Shown: positions 45,683-53,254 of the stretch, piece by piece
How positions within the stretch are numbered: position 1 is the first letter of the stretch
Layout of the letters: each line of letters starts with the position of its first letter
Assembly: GCA_017406775.1 (NCBI GenBank)
Contig: JAFQXV010000003.1
Coordinates: 86,844-150,843, forward strand
Length of the DNA stretch: 64,000 nucleotides
DNA from: Candidatus Saccharimonadota bacterium
GTDB taxonomy: Bacteria > Patescibacteriota > Saccharimonadia > Saccharimonadales > Saccharimonadaceae
Direction of reading: 5' to 3'
Position numbers and translations under genes: made by a program
The notes under the pieces: generated by a model
What the model was told of the DNA's origin: nothing
Seen by the model: only the letters and a program-made list of their open reading frames with translations
Databases searched by the model: none

Positions 45683-45935
45683 TGAATTTCTCCAATATTT
45701 TTTCTAACTTTTTAGGTGAAGCAACGCCGACAACGCGCTCCACTTCTTTATTATCTTTGATAAACACAATACACGGAATACTACTAACTTCGTATTTCTC
45801 GGCTAACTCTTCTTCTTCATCAATATTTACGGCGGTAACCTTAACCTCGGGGTGAGCCTTCTCAAATTCCGCCATCACTGGCTTCATCATTTGGCATGGA
45901 CCACACCAATCTGCATAAAAATCTAGTATTTCCAT
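45675..45935 (-). CDS. trxA: Thioredoxin
   Basis: 86 residues, a slightly short thioredoxin. Active site FYADWCGPCQMMKPVM at residues 6-21, cis-Pro in VSSIPCIVFIKDN near residue 55, with an extra Cys directly after the cis-Pro. It shares one base with gpx upstream (TAATG) and overlaps the Cys-rich peptide downstream. Reduced by TrxB and the probable electron donor to the peroxidase encoded upstream. Confidence 0.95.
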   Translation of the reverse strand: MEILDFYADWCGPCQMMKPVMAEFEKAHPEVKVTAVNIDEEEELAEKYEVSSIPCIVFIKDNKEVERVVGVASPKKLEKILEKFNA

Positions 45936-46477
45936 TATAATAATTCCTTTATTTTATCTTCAAATTCTTCTGGTTTATCGGTAGGTCCAAAACGACCAAC
46001 TACTTTACCATTACGATCCACTAAGAATTTTGTAAAGTTCCATTTGATAAAGCCGGGCTCTTTACCAACGCCAGGCATCTTTTCAATCGCTTTCATGGCC
46101 ATTTTATTTTTTAGCCCTTTAGGCTCAGTATCTTCGGTAATTTCACCCTTCAAATAAACCCATAGTGGATCCGCCTTGTCTCCATTTACTTCTAATTTAG
46201 CCAATTGATCAAAAGTAGTTTTATATTTTGCGGTGCAAAATTCGTGGATTTCATCATTATCCCCTGGCGCCTGATGACCAAACTGATTACATGGAAAATC
46301 CAAAATCTCAAACCCTTTATCATGATAAGCACTGTAAAGCTTTTCGAGACCTTCATATTGTGGCGTAAAACCACAGCCAGTAGCGGTATTTACAATTAAT
46401 AAAACCTTCCCCTTAAGGCTAGCGAGACCTAACTCCGAGCCATCCCGTTTTTTTACTTTATAGTCATAAATACTCAT
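45935..46477 (-). CDS. Glutathione peroxidase-family (thioredoxin-dependent) peroxidase
   Basis: 180 residues. Peroxidatic Cys in NTATGCGFTPQYEGLEKLY (residue about 35, Cys where animal enzymes have Sec), ILDFPCNQFGHQAPGDNDEI with the Gln and resolving Cys, and IKWNFTKFLVDRNG with the catalytic Trp/Asn near residue 150. With no glutathione genes nearby and trxA directly downstream, it is most likely a thioredoxin peroxidase. First gene of the operon, with AAGGAG and a TGA-TATAAT promoter upstream. Confidence 0.93.
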   Translation of the reverse strand: MSIYDYKVKKRDGSELGLASLKGKVLLIVNTATGCGFTPQYEGLEKLYSAYHDKGFEILDFPCNQFGHQAPGDNDEIHEFCTAKYKTTFDQLAKLEVNGDKADPLWVYLKGEITEDTEPKGLKNKMAMKAIEKMPGVGKEPGFIKWNFTKFLVDRNGKVVGRFGPTDKPEEFEDKIKELL

Positions 46478-46507
46478 TTAAACTCCTTTTGAATAATTAT
46501 ATCATGA

Positions 46508-46654
46508 TTTTAAAAATCTTTTTCTAAGCCTGCATGCCAAGGCTAAAAATTTGAAAAAATAGCAATGGAAGACCAGTACTGAAATACCGGAAGGCTTCCA
46601 TCTGATTATTTTTTCAAATTTTTACCTCGGCAGGCGTGAAAAAGATTATTAAAA
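46508..46654. repeat. 147-bp long hairpin (MITE-like) next to rnj
   Basis: Nested stems: TTTTAAAAATCTTTTTC (46508-46524) with 46638-46654 (16 of 17), GCCTGC (46528-46533) with GCAGGC (46630-46635), a perfect 18-bp stem TAAAAATTTGAAAAAATA (46544-46561) with 46607-46624, and ATGGAAG (46565-46571) with CTTCCAT (46595-46601). It fills the gap between the rnj stop (5 bp away) and the gpx promoter. Confidence 0.8.
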
Positions 46655-46659
46655 CTAAA

Positions 46660-48789
46660 TCATACCTTATTTATTACTGGAATCACAATCGGCGTATGTC
46701 CTGTGGCATCAAAGAGAATATGCGTAATGTCTTCTTTAATTTCTTCTTTTAATACCTTCATTTCTGGATCGGTAGAAATGGATTTGTCAGTTTTTTGACG
46801 TAAATAATGACGAATTTTACCAATTAATTCCTCGGAATTATCAAGATAAATAAATGCCCGCGATACAATATCTGGGGTCTTCATTAAATGGCCAGTTTTT
46901 TTACTTAACGTCAGTACAATCACAAAAATACCTTCGCGTGAAATATGAATCCGATCTTTGATTACCGCTTCATGTACCGGCTGATCCGCATCATCATAAA
47001 GCTTATTGCCGGCCTGAATCCTCCCTGCCTTCCGAATTCTTTTATCTTTTGTGAGCTCTACCACATCACCATCATCGCAAAGCAAAATTCTATCCCTAGG
47101 AATTCCGATTACATTTTCAGCCATTTCGGCATTATGCTCTAGCATATAAAACTCACCGTGATATGGCATATAATTAGTCGGCTTTAGTCTAGTCACAAAA
47201 TCTACGTGATCTTCATAATATGCATGCCCGGACAAATGCAAAGGCCCGATATTAGTTAAGTGCGTTTTACCATTCTGAATCACCTGTGCGCCCTCACGTA
47301 ACAACCCATCCACAGTATTTACCACATGCGGCTCGTTACCGGGAATTGGATTAGAGGAGAACACAATCGTATCCGTAGATTTGATCTTGATGTATTTGTG
47401 GGCACCAGTCACCATCCGATTAAGCACCGCATTTAACTCCCCCTGCGAACCAGTACAGACAATACAAACTTTTTCATCTGGTAATTTAATAATATCCTCC
47501 ATCTTAACAATGGTATCTTTTGGAACTTTAATTGCACGTGCACGTAAAGCTACTTCGATGTTATTTATCATAGAAAAACCAGAAAATGCCACTTTGCGAC
47601 CTCTAGCTGCCGCCTCCTTTAAAATCAGCTCTATTCTAGAAATCTGCGACGAAAAACAAGAAATAATCACCCGCCCATTCACATAGTGATCCATTACTTT
47701 ACCTAAATTCTCGCCCACATCATACTCTGAATGCGGATGACGCCCTGGAGAATCGATATTTGTTGATTCATTTAGCATCAAATCAATTCCTTCTTTAGCT
47801 ACGATTTCGTCAATTCTCTCGTAGTCTGTTTGAATCCCCATTGGGTTTTCCTCGTGACGCCAGTCACCCGAAAGATAAATTACACCATTAGGCGTACGTA
47901 CCACGATTGCCGTGTTTCCAGGAATAGAATGTAGGGTATGAATAAATTCCACCGACAAATGTTCACTTACCTGAATTTTTTCGTGTTTAAATGGATCTAC
48001 TACCTGATAATTTAAATCCGGCTCTTCTTGTAGTTCAGACATTTGTTTCTTGATCATGCCAATTGTAAAATCCGTAGCGTATATTGGTGTTAGCGGATTA
48101 AAGTGCGGCAAAAGATGCCTGCAAGCCCCAATATGGTCTAAGTGCGCATGCGTAAAACAAATCGCCTTAACCTTATCACGATTATCTTCTAAATACTTAA
48201 TGTCTGGGATCATATAATTAACGCCAGGATAATCCTCTCCAGCAAACAACACGCCCATATCCACCACAACAATTTCAGACTTATACTCAATTAAAGTCAT
48301 ATTTTTACCGATGCCAAATTCACCCACGCCACCAATCGGAATAATGCGTACCGAATCCGGATCTGGCCGCATATTCTTAAGTTGTGCATTGGTAACCTGC
48401 GTACCATTAAATCCATTGTATCTAGACTTATTTACTGGTAATCCAATGATATGCTGGGTGGCCTGAGCATTAACATCTTGAGTTAACATCCTTTGATGAT
48501 GAACCATTTCACCTTTTTTTGCACTTACCGATAAATTCACCTTGCGTTGTTCAGCTTCTACCTTAGCTTTTGTCTTAGCAGGGCTTTTAGCTGTAGCTTT
48601 TTTAGCTGTAGATTTTTTAGATGCAGCCTTTTTAGAACTTTTTACTAGATTTTCATCCTTACCGCCAGGCGCAAAATTAGAATTAAAATTACGATTTTGA
48701 GCTTCCTCAAACTGCTTTTTGATATCAGGCAATCTTTCAGCCCTAGATTTTAAAAGTCGTGCACGACGTTCTTCTTCTTTTAAATTCAT
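46660..48789 (-). CDS. rnj: Ribonuclease J
   Basis: 709 residues. A Lys/Ala-rich extension of about 120 residues (AASKKSTAKKATAKSPAK) precedes the beta-CASP metallo-hydrolase core: VRIIPIGGVGEFGIGKNMTLIEY (about 142), zinc motif CFTHAHLDHIGA (about 212), HSIPGNTAIVV (about 290), GRVIISCFSSQISRIELI, CTGSQGELNAVLNRM (about 448), and the C-terminal HLSGHAYYEDH (about 518) and PYHGEFYML. It performs 5'-3' exonuclease and endonuclease steps in mRNA decay and rRNA maturation. AAGGAAA precedes the start. Confidence 0.95.
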   Translation of the reverse strand: MNLKEEERRARLLKSRAERLPDIKKQFEEAQNRNFNSNFAPGGKDENLVKSSKKAASKKSTAKKATAKSPAKTKAKVEAEQRKVNLSVSAKKGEMVHHQRMLTQDVNAQATQHIIGLPVNKSRYNGFNGTQVTNAQLKNMRPDPDSVRIIPIGGVGEFGIGKNMTLIEYKSEIVVVDMGVLFAGEDYPGVNYMIPDIKYLEDNRDKVKAICFTHAHLDHIGACRHLLPHFNPLTPIYATDFTIGMIKKQMSELQEEPDLNYQVVDPFKHEKIQVSEHLSVEFIHTLHSIPGNTAIVVRTPNGVIYLSGDWRHEENPMGIQTDYERIDEIVAKEGIDLMLNESTNIDSPGRHPHSEYDVGENLGKVMDHYVNGRVIISCFSSQISRIELILKEAAARGRKVAFSGFSMINNIEVALRARAIKVPKDTIVKMEDIIKLPDEKVCIVCTGSQGELNAVLNRMVTGAHKYIKIKSTDTIVFSSNPIPGNEPHVVNTVDGLLREGAQVIQNGKTHLTNIGPLHLSGHAYYEDHVDFVTRLKPTNYMPYHGEFYMLEHNAEMAENVIGIPRDRILLCDDGDVVELTKDKRIRKAGRIQAGNKLYDDADQPVHEAVIKDRIHISREGIFVIVLTLSKKTGHLMKTPDIVSRAFIYLDNSEELIGKIRHYLRQKTDKSISTDPEMKVLKEEIKEDITHILFDATGHTPIVIPVINKV

Positions 48790-48879
48790 ATTTTCCTTTT
48801 TTATTCAAGTAATTAACAGTACCCCTATTATACCAAACTCCGCATTAAAAAGCAAATTGTTTGTACCGGTTCAATACAT

Positions 48880-48909
48880 TTGAGACTTTTTAAGGTCTCC
48901 TCTTATGCT
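48880..48909 (+). promoter_or_regulatory. Promoter of the DGR template RNA
   Basis: TTGAGA (48880-48885) and TATGCT (48904-48909), 18 bp apart, about 190 bp before the template repeat and on its strand. The 300-bp region from 48790 to 49096 holds no gene; it includes a hairpin CTCAA..TTGAG at about 49052-49069. Confidence 0.45.
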
Positions 48910-49096
48910 AAAATATCTTCAGCGAAGATCGCTATATCTTTAGAAGGATCCGAGATGAAGCTCACTCCTACCTAAAGACGAAAAAGGAAAGGCAAAGAAT
49001 TAACCTGCAAATGTTCAGGTCTACTACTGTTCCATCATTTATCTCAAGGGATAGATTGAGGTCGAATAATTCTTCCGGATACTGCAATCGTCTACT

Positions 49097-49383
49097 CCTA
49101 CTTTGCCCCTACCGGCAACTGGAACGGCTCATTTGAAGACACCGGCGCGAACGGCAACTTCTGGTCGCCCGTAGTCCAGAATAGCGACAACGCCTACAAC
49201 GCGAACTTCAATATGAATGGCAATGCCAACCCGTCCAACAACTTCAAACGCGACAACGGCAACTCTATTCGCTGTGTCGCCCGCCCAGTTACCTCTACGT
49301 TAGAGTGGGGCTCCGGTGGTGGAGAAAAGAAGTAACTCCCCCAATAGTTAATTAGTGTCAGTATTCCCACCTCCCGACTTTCC
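49097..49383 (+). other. DGR template repeat (TR)
   Basis: 287 bp matching the 3' end of the target gene (51505-51789, minus strand). Within the variable window (49117-49261) all 28 mismatches fall on template adenines, largely AAC/AAT codons. Identity then continues without change through the GC-rich stretch CGCTGTGTCGCCCGCCC, the probable initiation-of-mutagenic-homology site. Past it there are two small hairpins (CTCTA-CGT-TAGAG and CTCC..GGAG), then a few ordinary differences (a 2-base indel and T/C) before similarity ends. It is not translated as a gene; its frame has no start. Confidence 0.93.
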
Positions 49384-49387
49384 AAAT

Positions 49388-50524
49388 CTATGAAGTATTA
49401 AAATCGCGATCTTCGCAATTCCGATACGTCCAGCCAACGCCAGTATAAATTTTTCTAATAGCCTTTTCACTACTATAATGCGCCAATAATCCATCATAAG
49501 CCACAAAGCTTTGTGGCTTGCCTTTTCCCTGCGTCTCGAAGCAATACGCTCGTTCCGCCAAACTAGCCAATACTCTCTTTCCTGGTAAAATATGATCTCG
49601 ATACACCTTCGCGCCCAAAAATTCCACACCATTCTTAATCGGTATTTCAGATTGTTTCTTAGGATGCATCACTAATCCTAATTTTGTCAAAAACATTTCT
49701 ATTTTCGGCATGTCCACTATCAGTAGTTTTACCAGATCCTCCCGACTCACCACAATATAAAAATCATCCACGTATCTTCCGTAATTTTTGTAACCAAGCT
49801 CGTGCACAATATATCGGTCTAATTGGTCAAGAAAAATATTAGAGAGAAGTTGCGAAGTTAAGTTCCCGATCACGATTCCAGTCCCTTCGGGTTGATAAAA
49901 TAAGCTCTTGCTCGCCGGTAGATCGCCCCAATCGCTCCTACGCCCACGGATTCTTATGTCTTCCGTAGGCGAATCAAATATCACTTCTCGCCACAGATAC
50001 TTCAATGTCCGATATAATTCTCCGCCATCCGGATATTGCTTCTTCAGCCCCCAGCACACACGTTTAAATAACTTGTCGTGTTGTAAACTCATAAAATAAC
50101 CCTGCAAATCACGCTTCACTACTATTGTCGGTATCTTACCGTCACGTGATACTCTTCGCATATTCTTCTGCAGATCCATAACTCCAGCTAACGTACCTTT
50201 ACCCTTACGACACGAATACGACCCTCGCCATAGCCTCGGCTCCCACCAAGCAATTGCATGTTTAAACAAAAAGTGATGCACCACCCTATCTACAAACGGT
50301 GCCGCAAATATTTCTCGCGTCACCGGATCATGAATGACAAATGCAATACCTCGACTCGGCTTGTATTTCCGCGCCATAATCGCATCTCGCAGATTCACGA
50401 TATTTTCTAGCTCGTTCACCTCAAATTCGTGTTCATTCACGGTTTTCCGTTTACCACCGACTCTCGCCGCGTGATAAGCTTCGATTAATTCACTTAGTAA
50501 ATAATTCTTAAAAGCCCTACTCAC
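49388..50524 (-). CDS. DGR reverse transcriptase
   Basis: 378 residues. Retroelement domains: GIAFVIHDPVTREIFAAPFVDRVVHHFLF (RT1-2), IVVKRDLQGYFMSLQHDKLF (RT3, first catalytic Asp), GTGIVIGNLTSQLLSNIFLDQLD (RT4 with the DGR-specific IGxxxSQ form), YGRYVDDFYIVVS (RT5, YVDD active site) and HPKKQSEIPIKNGVEFLGAKV (RT6-7). It reverse-transcribes the template RNA with adenine infidelity. The start overlaps the accessory gene's stop by 4 bases (ATGA). The gene ends 4 bp from the template repeat, which is read from the other strand. Confidence 0.95.
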   Translation of the reverse strand: MSRAFKNYLLSELIEAYHAARVGGKRKTVNEHEFEVNELENIVNLRDAIMARKYKPSRGIAFVIHDPVTREIFAAPFVDRVVHHFLFKHAIAWWEPRLWRGSYSCRKGKGTLAGVMDLQKNMRRVSRDGKIPTIVVKRDLQGYFMSLQHDKLFKRVCWGLKKQYPDGGELYRTLKYLWREVIFDSPTEDIRIRGRRSDWGDLPASKSLFYQPEGTGIVIGNLTSQLLSNIFLDQLDRYIVHELGYKNYGRYVDDFYIVVSREDLVKLLIVDMPKIEMFLTKLGLVMHPKKQSEIPIKNGVEFLGAKVYRDHILPGKRVLASLAERAYCFETQGKGKPQSFVAYDGLLAHYSSEKAIRKIYTGVGWTYRNCEDRDFNTS

Positions 50525-51474
50525 ATCTCCGCCAATTTCTGGTCTGCCATATCCTGGATTTTAATCAAAATATCACCGATCCGCGCATATACTTTTGGTA
50601 CCCATATCTTAAGGTCAGCGATTATTTTAATTTGCGATTTCAGATAATCTATGCTGGCTCTTACTTCTTCTAGGCCATCATGAATATTTACCTTACCATT
50701 GCAGATCGCTAGGTAGCAGCGCTTCATCTTCGCCGCAACTTTAATCATATCATAGCCTAATGTTTCTCTTTCTATCGGTCCGGGCATCTTTCGCACATTT
50801 TCATAAATCGCCTTTATTAGCTCATTTATCTCCAGGAAAAGTGTCGGAAAAACATTTTCCACCATCACGATGTGATTAAATTTTTGCGACGCGTAAGTAT
50901 TATCATTAATATATTTATCTAATTGTTTATTTGTATACTTCCACGGCAATTGATAGATCAAGATATCACCAGTCGTATCCTTAGTCTTTACTGGCAGTAT
51001 TTTTAAACTTTTTAACTTTTTCGCCACTTTATCCACGTCCCTAATTGAGACGATACCGATTTTGGATCGTTCGGTATAATCTCCATCAGGTCTAAGTTCT
51101 GCCATAATATCTAATTTGATAGCAATATTAAAAACATAAAAAACCGCCGAATGATCTACTAGCTTATAGAACCCATGCGTAGAACGCAAAAATATCAATT
51201 TATCAAAATTTTTCTCTTCAAGCTGCATCACCAGCATCTTGTTATCATTATATCTTTTTGCAATCGATGTCTTCAGACGTTGAATCTCGGCTTTGACGGC
51301 TTTAGTCTGTTTTTCCTGATTTTTGAGGTGCTCGAGTTTTTCCTCGAGCACCTCAATAGATATAGATTTGTCACGCTTCACGACACCGTCATCTTCTCCA
51401 CCAAACAGCGTCTTTTGTCTTGTTCCTGATTTTAAGGTTTTATTTTTGTCGTTATCTGCCATCATATTCTTCAT
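50521..51474 (-). CDS. DGR accessory protein: MutS-I-like domain joined to an Avd-like helical bundle
   Basis: 317 residues. The N-terminus is charged with a coiled stretch (IEVLEEKLEHLKNQEKQTKAV). Residues about 80-175 read LIFLRSTHGFYKLVDHSAVF, KIGIVSIRDVDKVAKKLKS and DILIYQLPWKYTNKQLDKYI, which resembles the mismatch-binding domain I of MutS (FFQVGDFYELFFEDA pattern). Residues about 205-317 are four predicted helices (FLEINELIKAIYENVRKMPG, ERETLGYDMIKVAAKMKRCY, DGLEEVRASIDYLKSQIKII, VYARIGDILIKIQDMADQ) in the Avd/23S-IVP style that forms the RT partner in other DGRs. Domain calls are by eye. It is coupled to RT. Confidence 0.75.
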   Translation of the reverse strand: MKNMMADNDKNKTLKSGTRQKTLFGGEDDGVVKRDKSISIEVLEEKLEHLKNQEKQTKAVKAEIQRLKTSIAKRYNDNKMLVMQLEEKNFDKLIFLRSTHGFYKLVDHSAVFYVFNIAIKLDIMAELRPDGDYTERSKIGIVSIRDVDKVAKKLKSLKILPVKTKDTTGDILIYQLPWKYTNKQLDKYINDNTYASQKFNHIVMVENVFPTLFLEINELIKAIYENVRKMPGPIERETLGYDMIKVAAKMKRCYLAICNGKVNIHDGLEEVRASIDYLKSQIKIIADLKIWVPKVYARIGDILIKIQDMADQKLAEM

Positions 51475-51504
51475 TTTTTATTACGAATTTTTCTCTTGAG
51501 TTCC

Positions 51505-51789
51505 GGAAAGGCGGGAGGTGGGAATACTGACACTAATTAGCTATTGGGGGAGCTACTCCTCCTCCACCACCGGAGCCCCACTCTAACGTAGAGGTAACTG
51601 GGCGGGCGACACAGCGAATAGAGTCGCCGTCGTCGCGGCAGAAGCCGTAGGACGGGTAGGCATAGCCACCCATACCGAAGCTCGCGTTGTAGGCGTCGTC
51701 GCTACTCCGGACTACGGGCGACCAGAAGTAGCCGCCCGCGCCGGTGCCAGCAAATGAGCCGCCCCAGCCGCCGGTAGGGGCAAAGTAGG
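51505..51789 (-). other. DGR variable repeat (VR)
   Basis: 285 bp, the inverted partner of the template repeat. Variable positions lie at 51625-51769 and change target codons about 477-525. All 28 differences sit where the template has A; most replacements are G, giving Gly, Ser, Asp and Tyr codons. Similarity runs past the target stop codon to 51505. Confidence 0.93.
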
Positions 51790-53197
51790 TAGGAGAGCCA
51801 GTTAAAGTAGAGACATCGCTGAAACTATAATTGCTGCTATCATAACCATACTCAGTCCATAGGGCCTGGAAAGTATCTTCGCCAACACCTGCTCGTGCCA
51901 ATGTCCAGCCGGCCGGGCAAACAGATTGATCCACCAGTGTCTGATCTGCAGTGTAGCTAGAGCTATCATTCATAGCAATAGCAGCAGTCCAGTTGTAATA
52001 ATTGCCTAAGTGATAATGAGAATTACCAGTACTAGAAGTGAGCGTGCCATTAGCTGCTGGATTTAATGATTCATTACAAACTGGCGTAGAGCCAGAATAA
52101 TCGCAGGAATCATAATAGTCATCCCATTCAGTGGTAGCAACTGTCCCGTTCCAATATAATGTACCTGGGTCATAAGACTCTGGCGTAGAAGCAGAATAAT
52201 TCCAGGTAGTATTACTAGAAGCATAAGTAGCAGTACTTGGAGTCCAAGTAGTACCAGACGGAAGATCAGTATCGTCAGCATACAGTGTAGCGCTATTGTG
52301 GGTGAGAGTGGTAGAGCCGATATCAAAATCCAAATTCTGTGTCATCCAGAGATTACCGTCTGCTAGTCTAGCTACAGTGTAGGACTTGCCGTCACGGCTG
52401 TCTACTACTTCCACTTCTTGTCCAGCCGCAACTGTACTACCCCACGTAGCGACCTCTTGCATGATGAGCTGGCTACCGGGTACTGGCGCAGTAGATGGAT
52501 GCACCATCGTATATATCACCTTACCAGCATAAGTATCAGCAACTTGGTCTGAAGAGATGTAAGCAGCATAAGTAGTAGTGAGTTCTGCGCCGATAGCATT
52601 AGTACCTATGTCAGTACTGGATGCTCTGTGAGCTACTTTTACGTATTCATTTGGCACAGTATGGTAGTTATTCTCACCAGTAGCATTATTATCACCAAAT
52701 GGAGCATCTGATCCACCTGCAGTATTAGGAGCAGAATCAATAGTGATAGGATAAGTAGCATTAGCACTAGTAGCTAGTTTCATTGCCCATTGTGAGGTAC
52801 CAGATGTAGCTATGCCAGTAGGAATAGTTTCTGATGGATTATTAGTACCTACAAGTTTATTACTGTTAGTTCCTCCTATCTCGTCTCCAGTATATCCTGC
52901 AGCGTAGATAGCAAATCCTGCATTATCATTACAGAATACTTTAAGCGTAGTGGTGCCAATGTTTCGTGCGTAGGTACCAGGATTAACCGTGGCGGTATGT
53001 GACGTCATGCCAGTACCAGACATAGTACAGGCTATGGGTACAGTGATGGATACATCATCTGTCACTGATTCATCAGCGAAGGCTCCATTTGAGGTTAATG
53101 ATAAGAATGAAAGAGATGTGAAACTAGTGAGGAAAATACTAGCTAATATATATATATATATATATGAATCTTTAGTGTAAGAGTGTGAGGTTAACAT
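51533..53197 (-). CDS. DGR target: secreted FISUMP/C-type-lectin-like surface protein
   Basis: 554 residues from the ATG at 53197, chosen because TGC-TATAAT lies 6 nt upstream. An N-terminal hydrophobic signal (YIYIYILASIFLTSFTSLSFL) ends near ADESVTDD. A pilin-like beta domain follows (about 50-230), then a FISUMP domain (VEVVDSRDGKSYTVARLADGNLWMTQNLDF, about 290-320; CPAGWTLARAG, about 430) whose C-terminal C-type-lectin-like end (YFWSPVVRSSDDAYNASFGM, SIRCVARP) carries the diversified residues. Ends in a Gly-rich LEWGSGGGGG tail. It is probably an adhesin whose binding surface is varied, perhaps for host-cell attachment (inference). Confidence 0.9.
   Translation of the reverse strand: MLTSHSYTKDSYIYIYILASIFLTSFTSLSFLSLTSNGAFADESVTDDVSITVPIACTMSGTGMTSHTATVNPGTYARNIGTTTLKVFCNDNAGFAIYAAGYTGDEIGGTNSNKLVGTNNPSETIPTGIATSGTSQWAMKLATSANATYPITIDSAPNTAGGSDAPFGDNNATGENNYHTVPNEYVKVAHRASSTDIGTNAIGAELTTTYAAYISSDQVADTYAGKVIYTMVHPSTAPVPGSQLIMQEVATWGSTVAAGQEVEVVDSRDGKSYTVARLADGNLWMTQNLDFDIGSTTLTHNSATLYADDTDLPSGTTWTPSTATYASSNTTWNYSASTPESYDPGTLYWNGTVATTEWDDYYDSCDYSGSTPVCNESLNPAANGTLTSSTGNSHYHLGNYYNWTAAIAMNDSSSYTADQTLVDQSVCPAGWTLARAGVGEDTFQALWTEYGYDSSNYSFSDVSTLTGSPTYFAPTGGWGGSFAGTGAGGYFWSPVVRSSDDAYNASFGMGGYAYPSYGFCRDDGDSIRCVARPVTSTLEWGSGGGGGVAPPIAN
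53146..53165 (-). repeat. (AT)10 dinucleotide tract in the target signal sequence
   Basis: Twenty alternating A/T bases inside codons about 11-18 of the DGR target, encoding Ile-Tyr repeats. Gain or loss of one unit would shift the frame. Confidence 0.85.
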
Positions 53198-53203
53198 AAG
53201 TTT

Positions 53204-53209
53204 ATTATA
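53204..53209 (-). promoter_or_regulatory. Extended -10 of the DGR target (leaderless)
   Basis: Minus-strand TGC-TATAAT-AAACTT-ATG; also decides the start codon. Confidence 0.7.
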
Positions 53210-53254
53210 GCACAGTTTTACGAATTGCAAGGTTTTTTAAGTTTTTAAAGCTAA

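Noticed and set aside
49097..49383. Template repeat as a second, truncated target gene
   Set aside because: There is no start codon or upstream coding sequence, and the mismatch pattern is strictly at adenines, as expected of a template.
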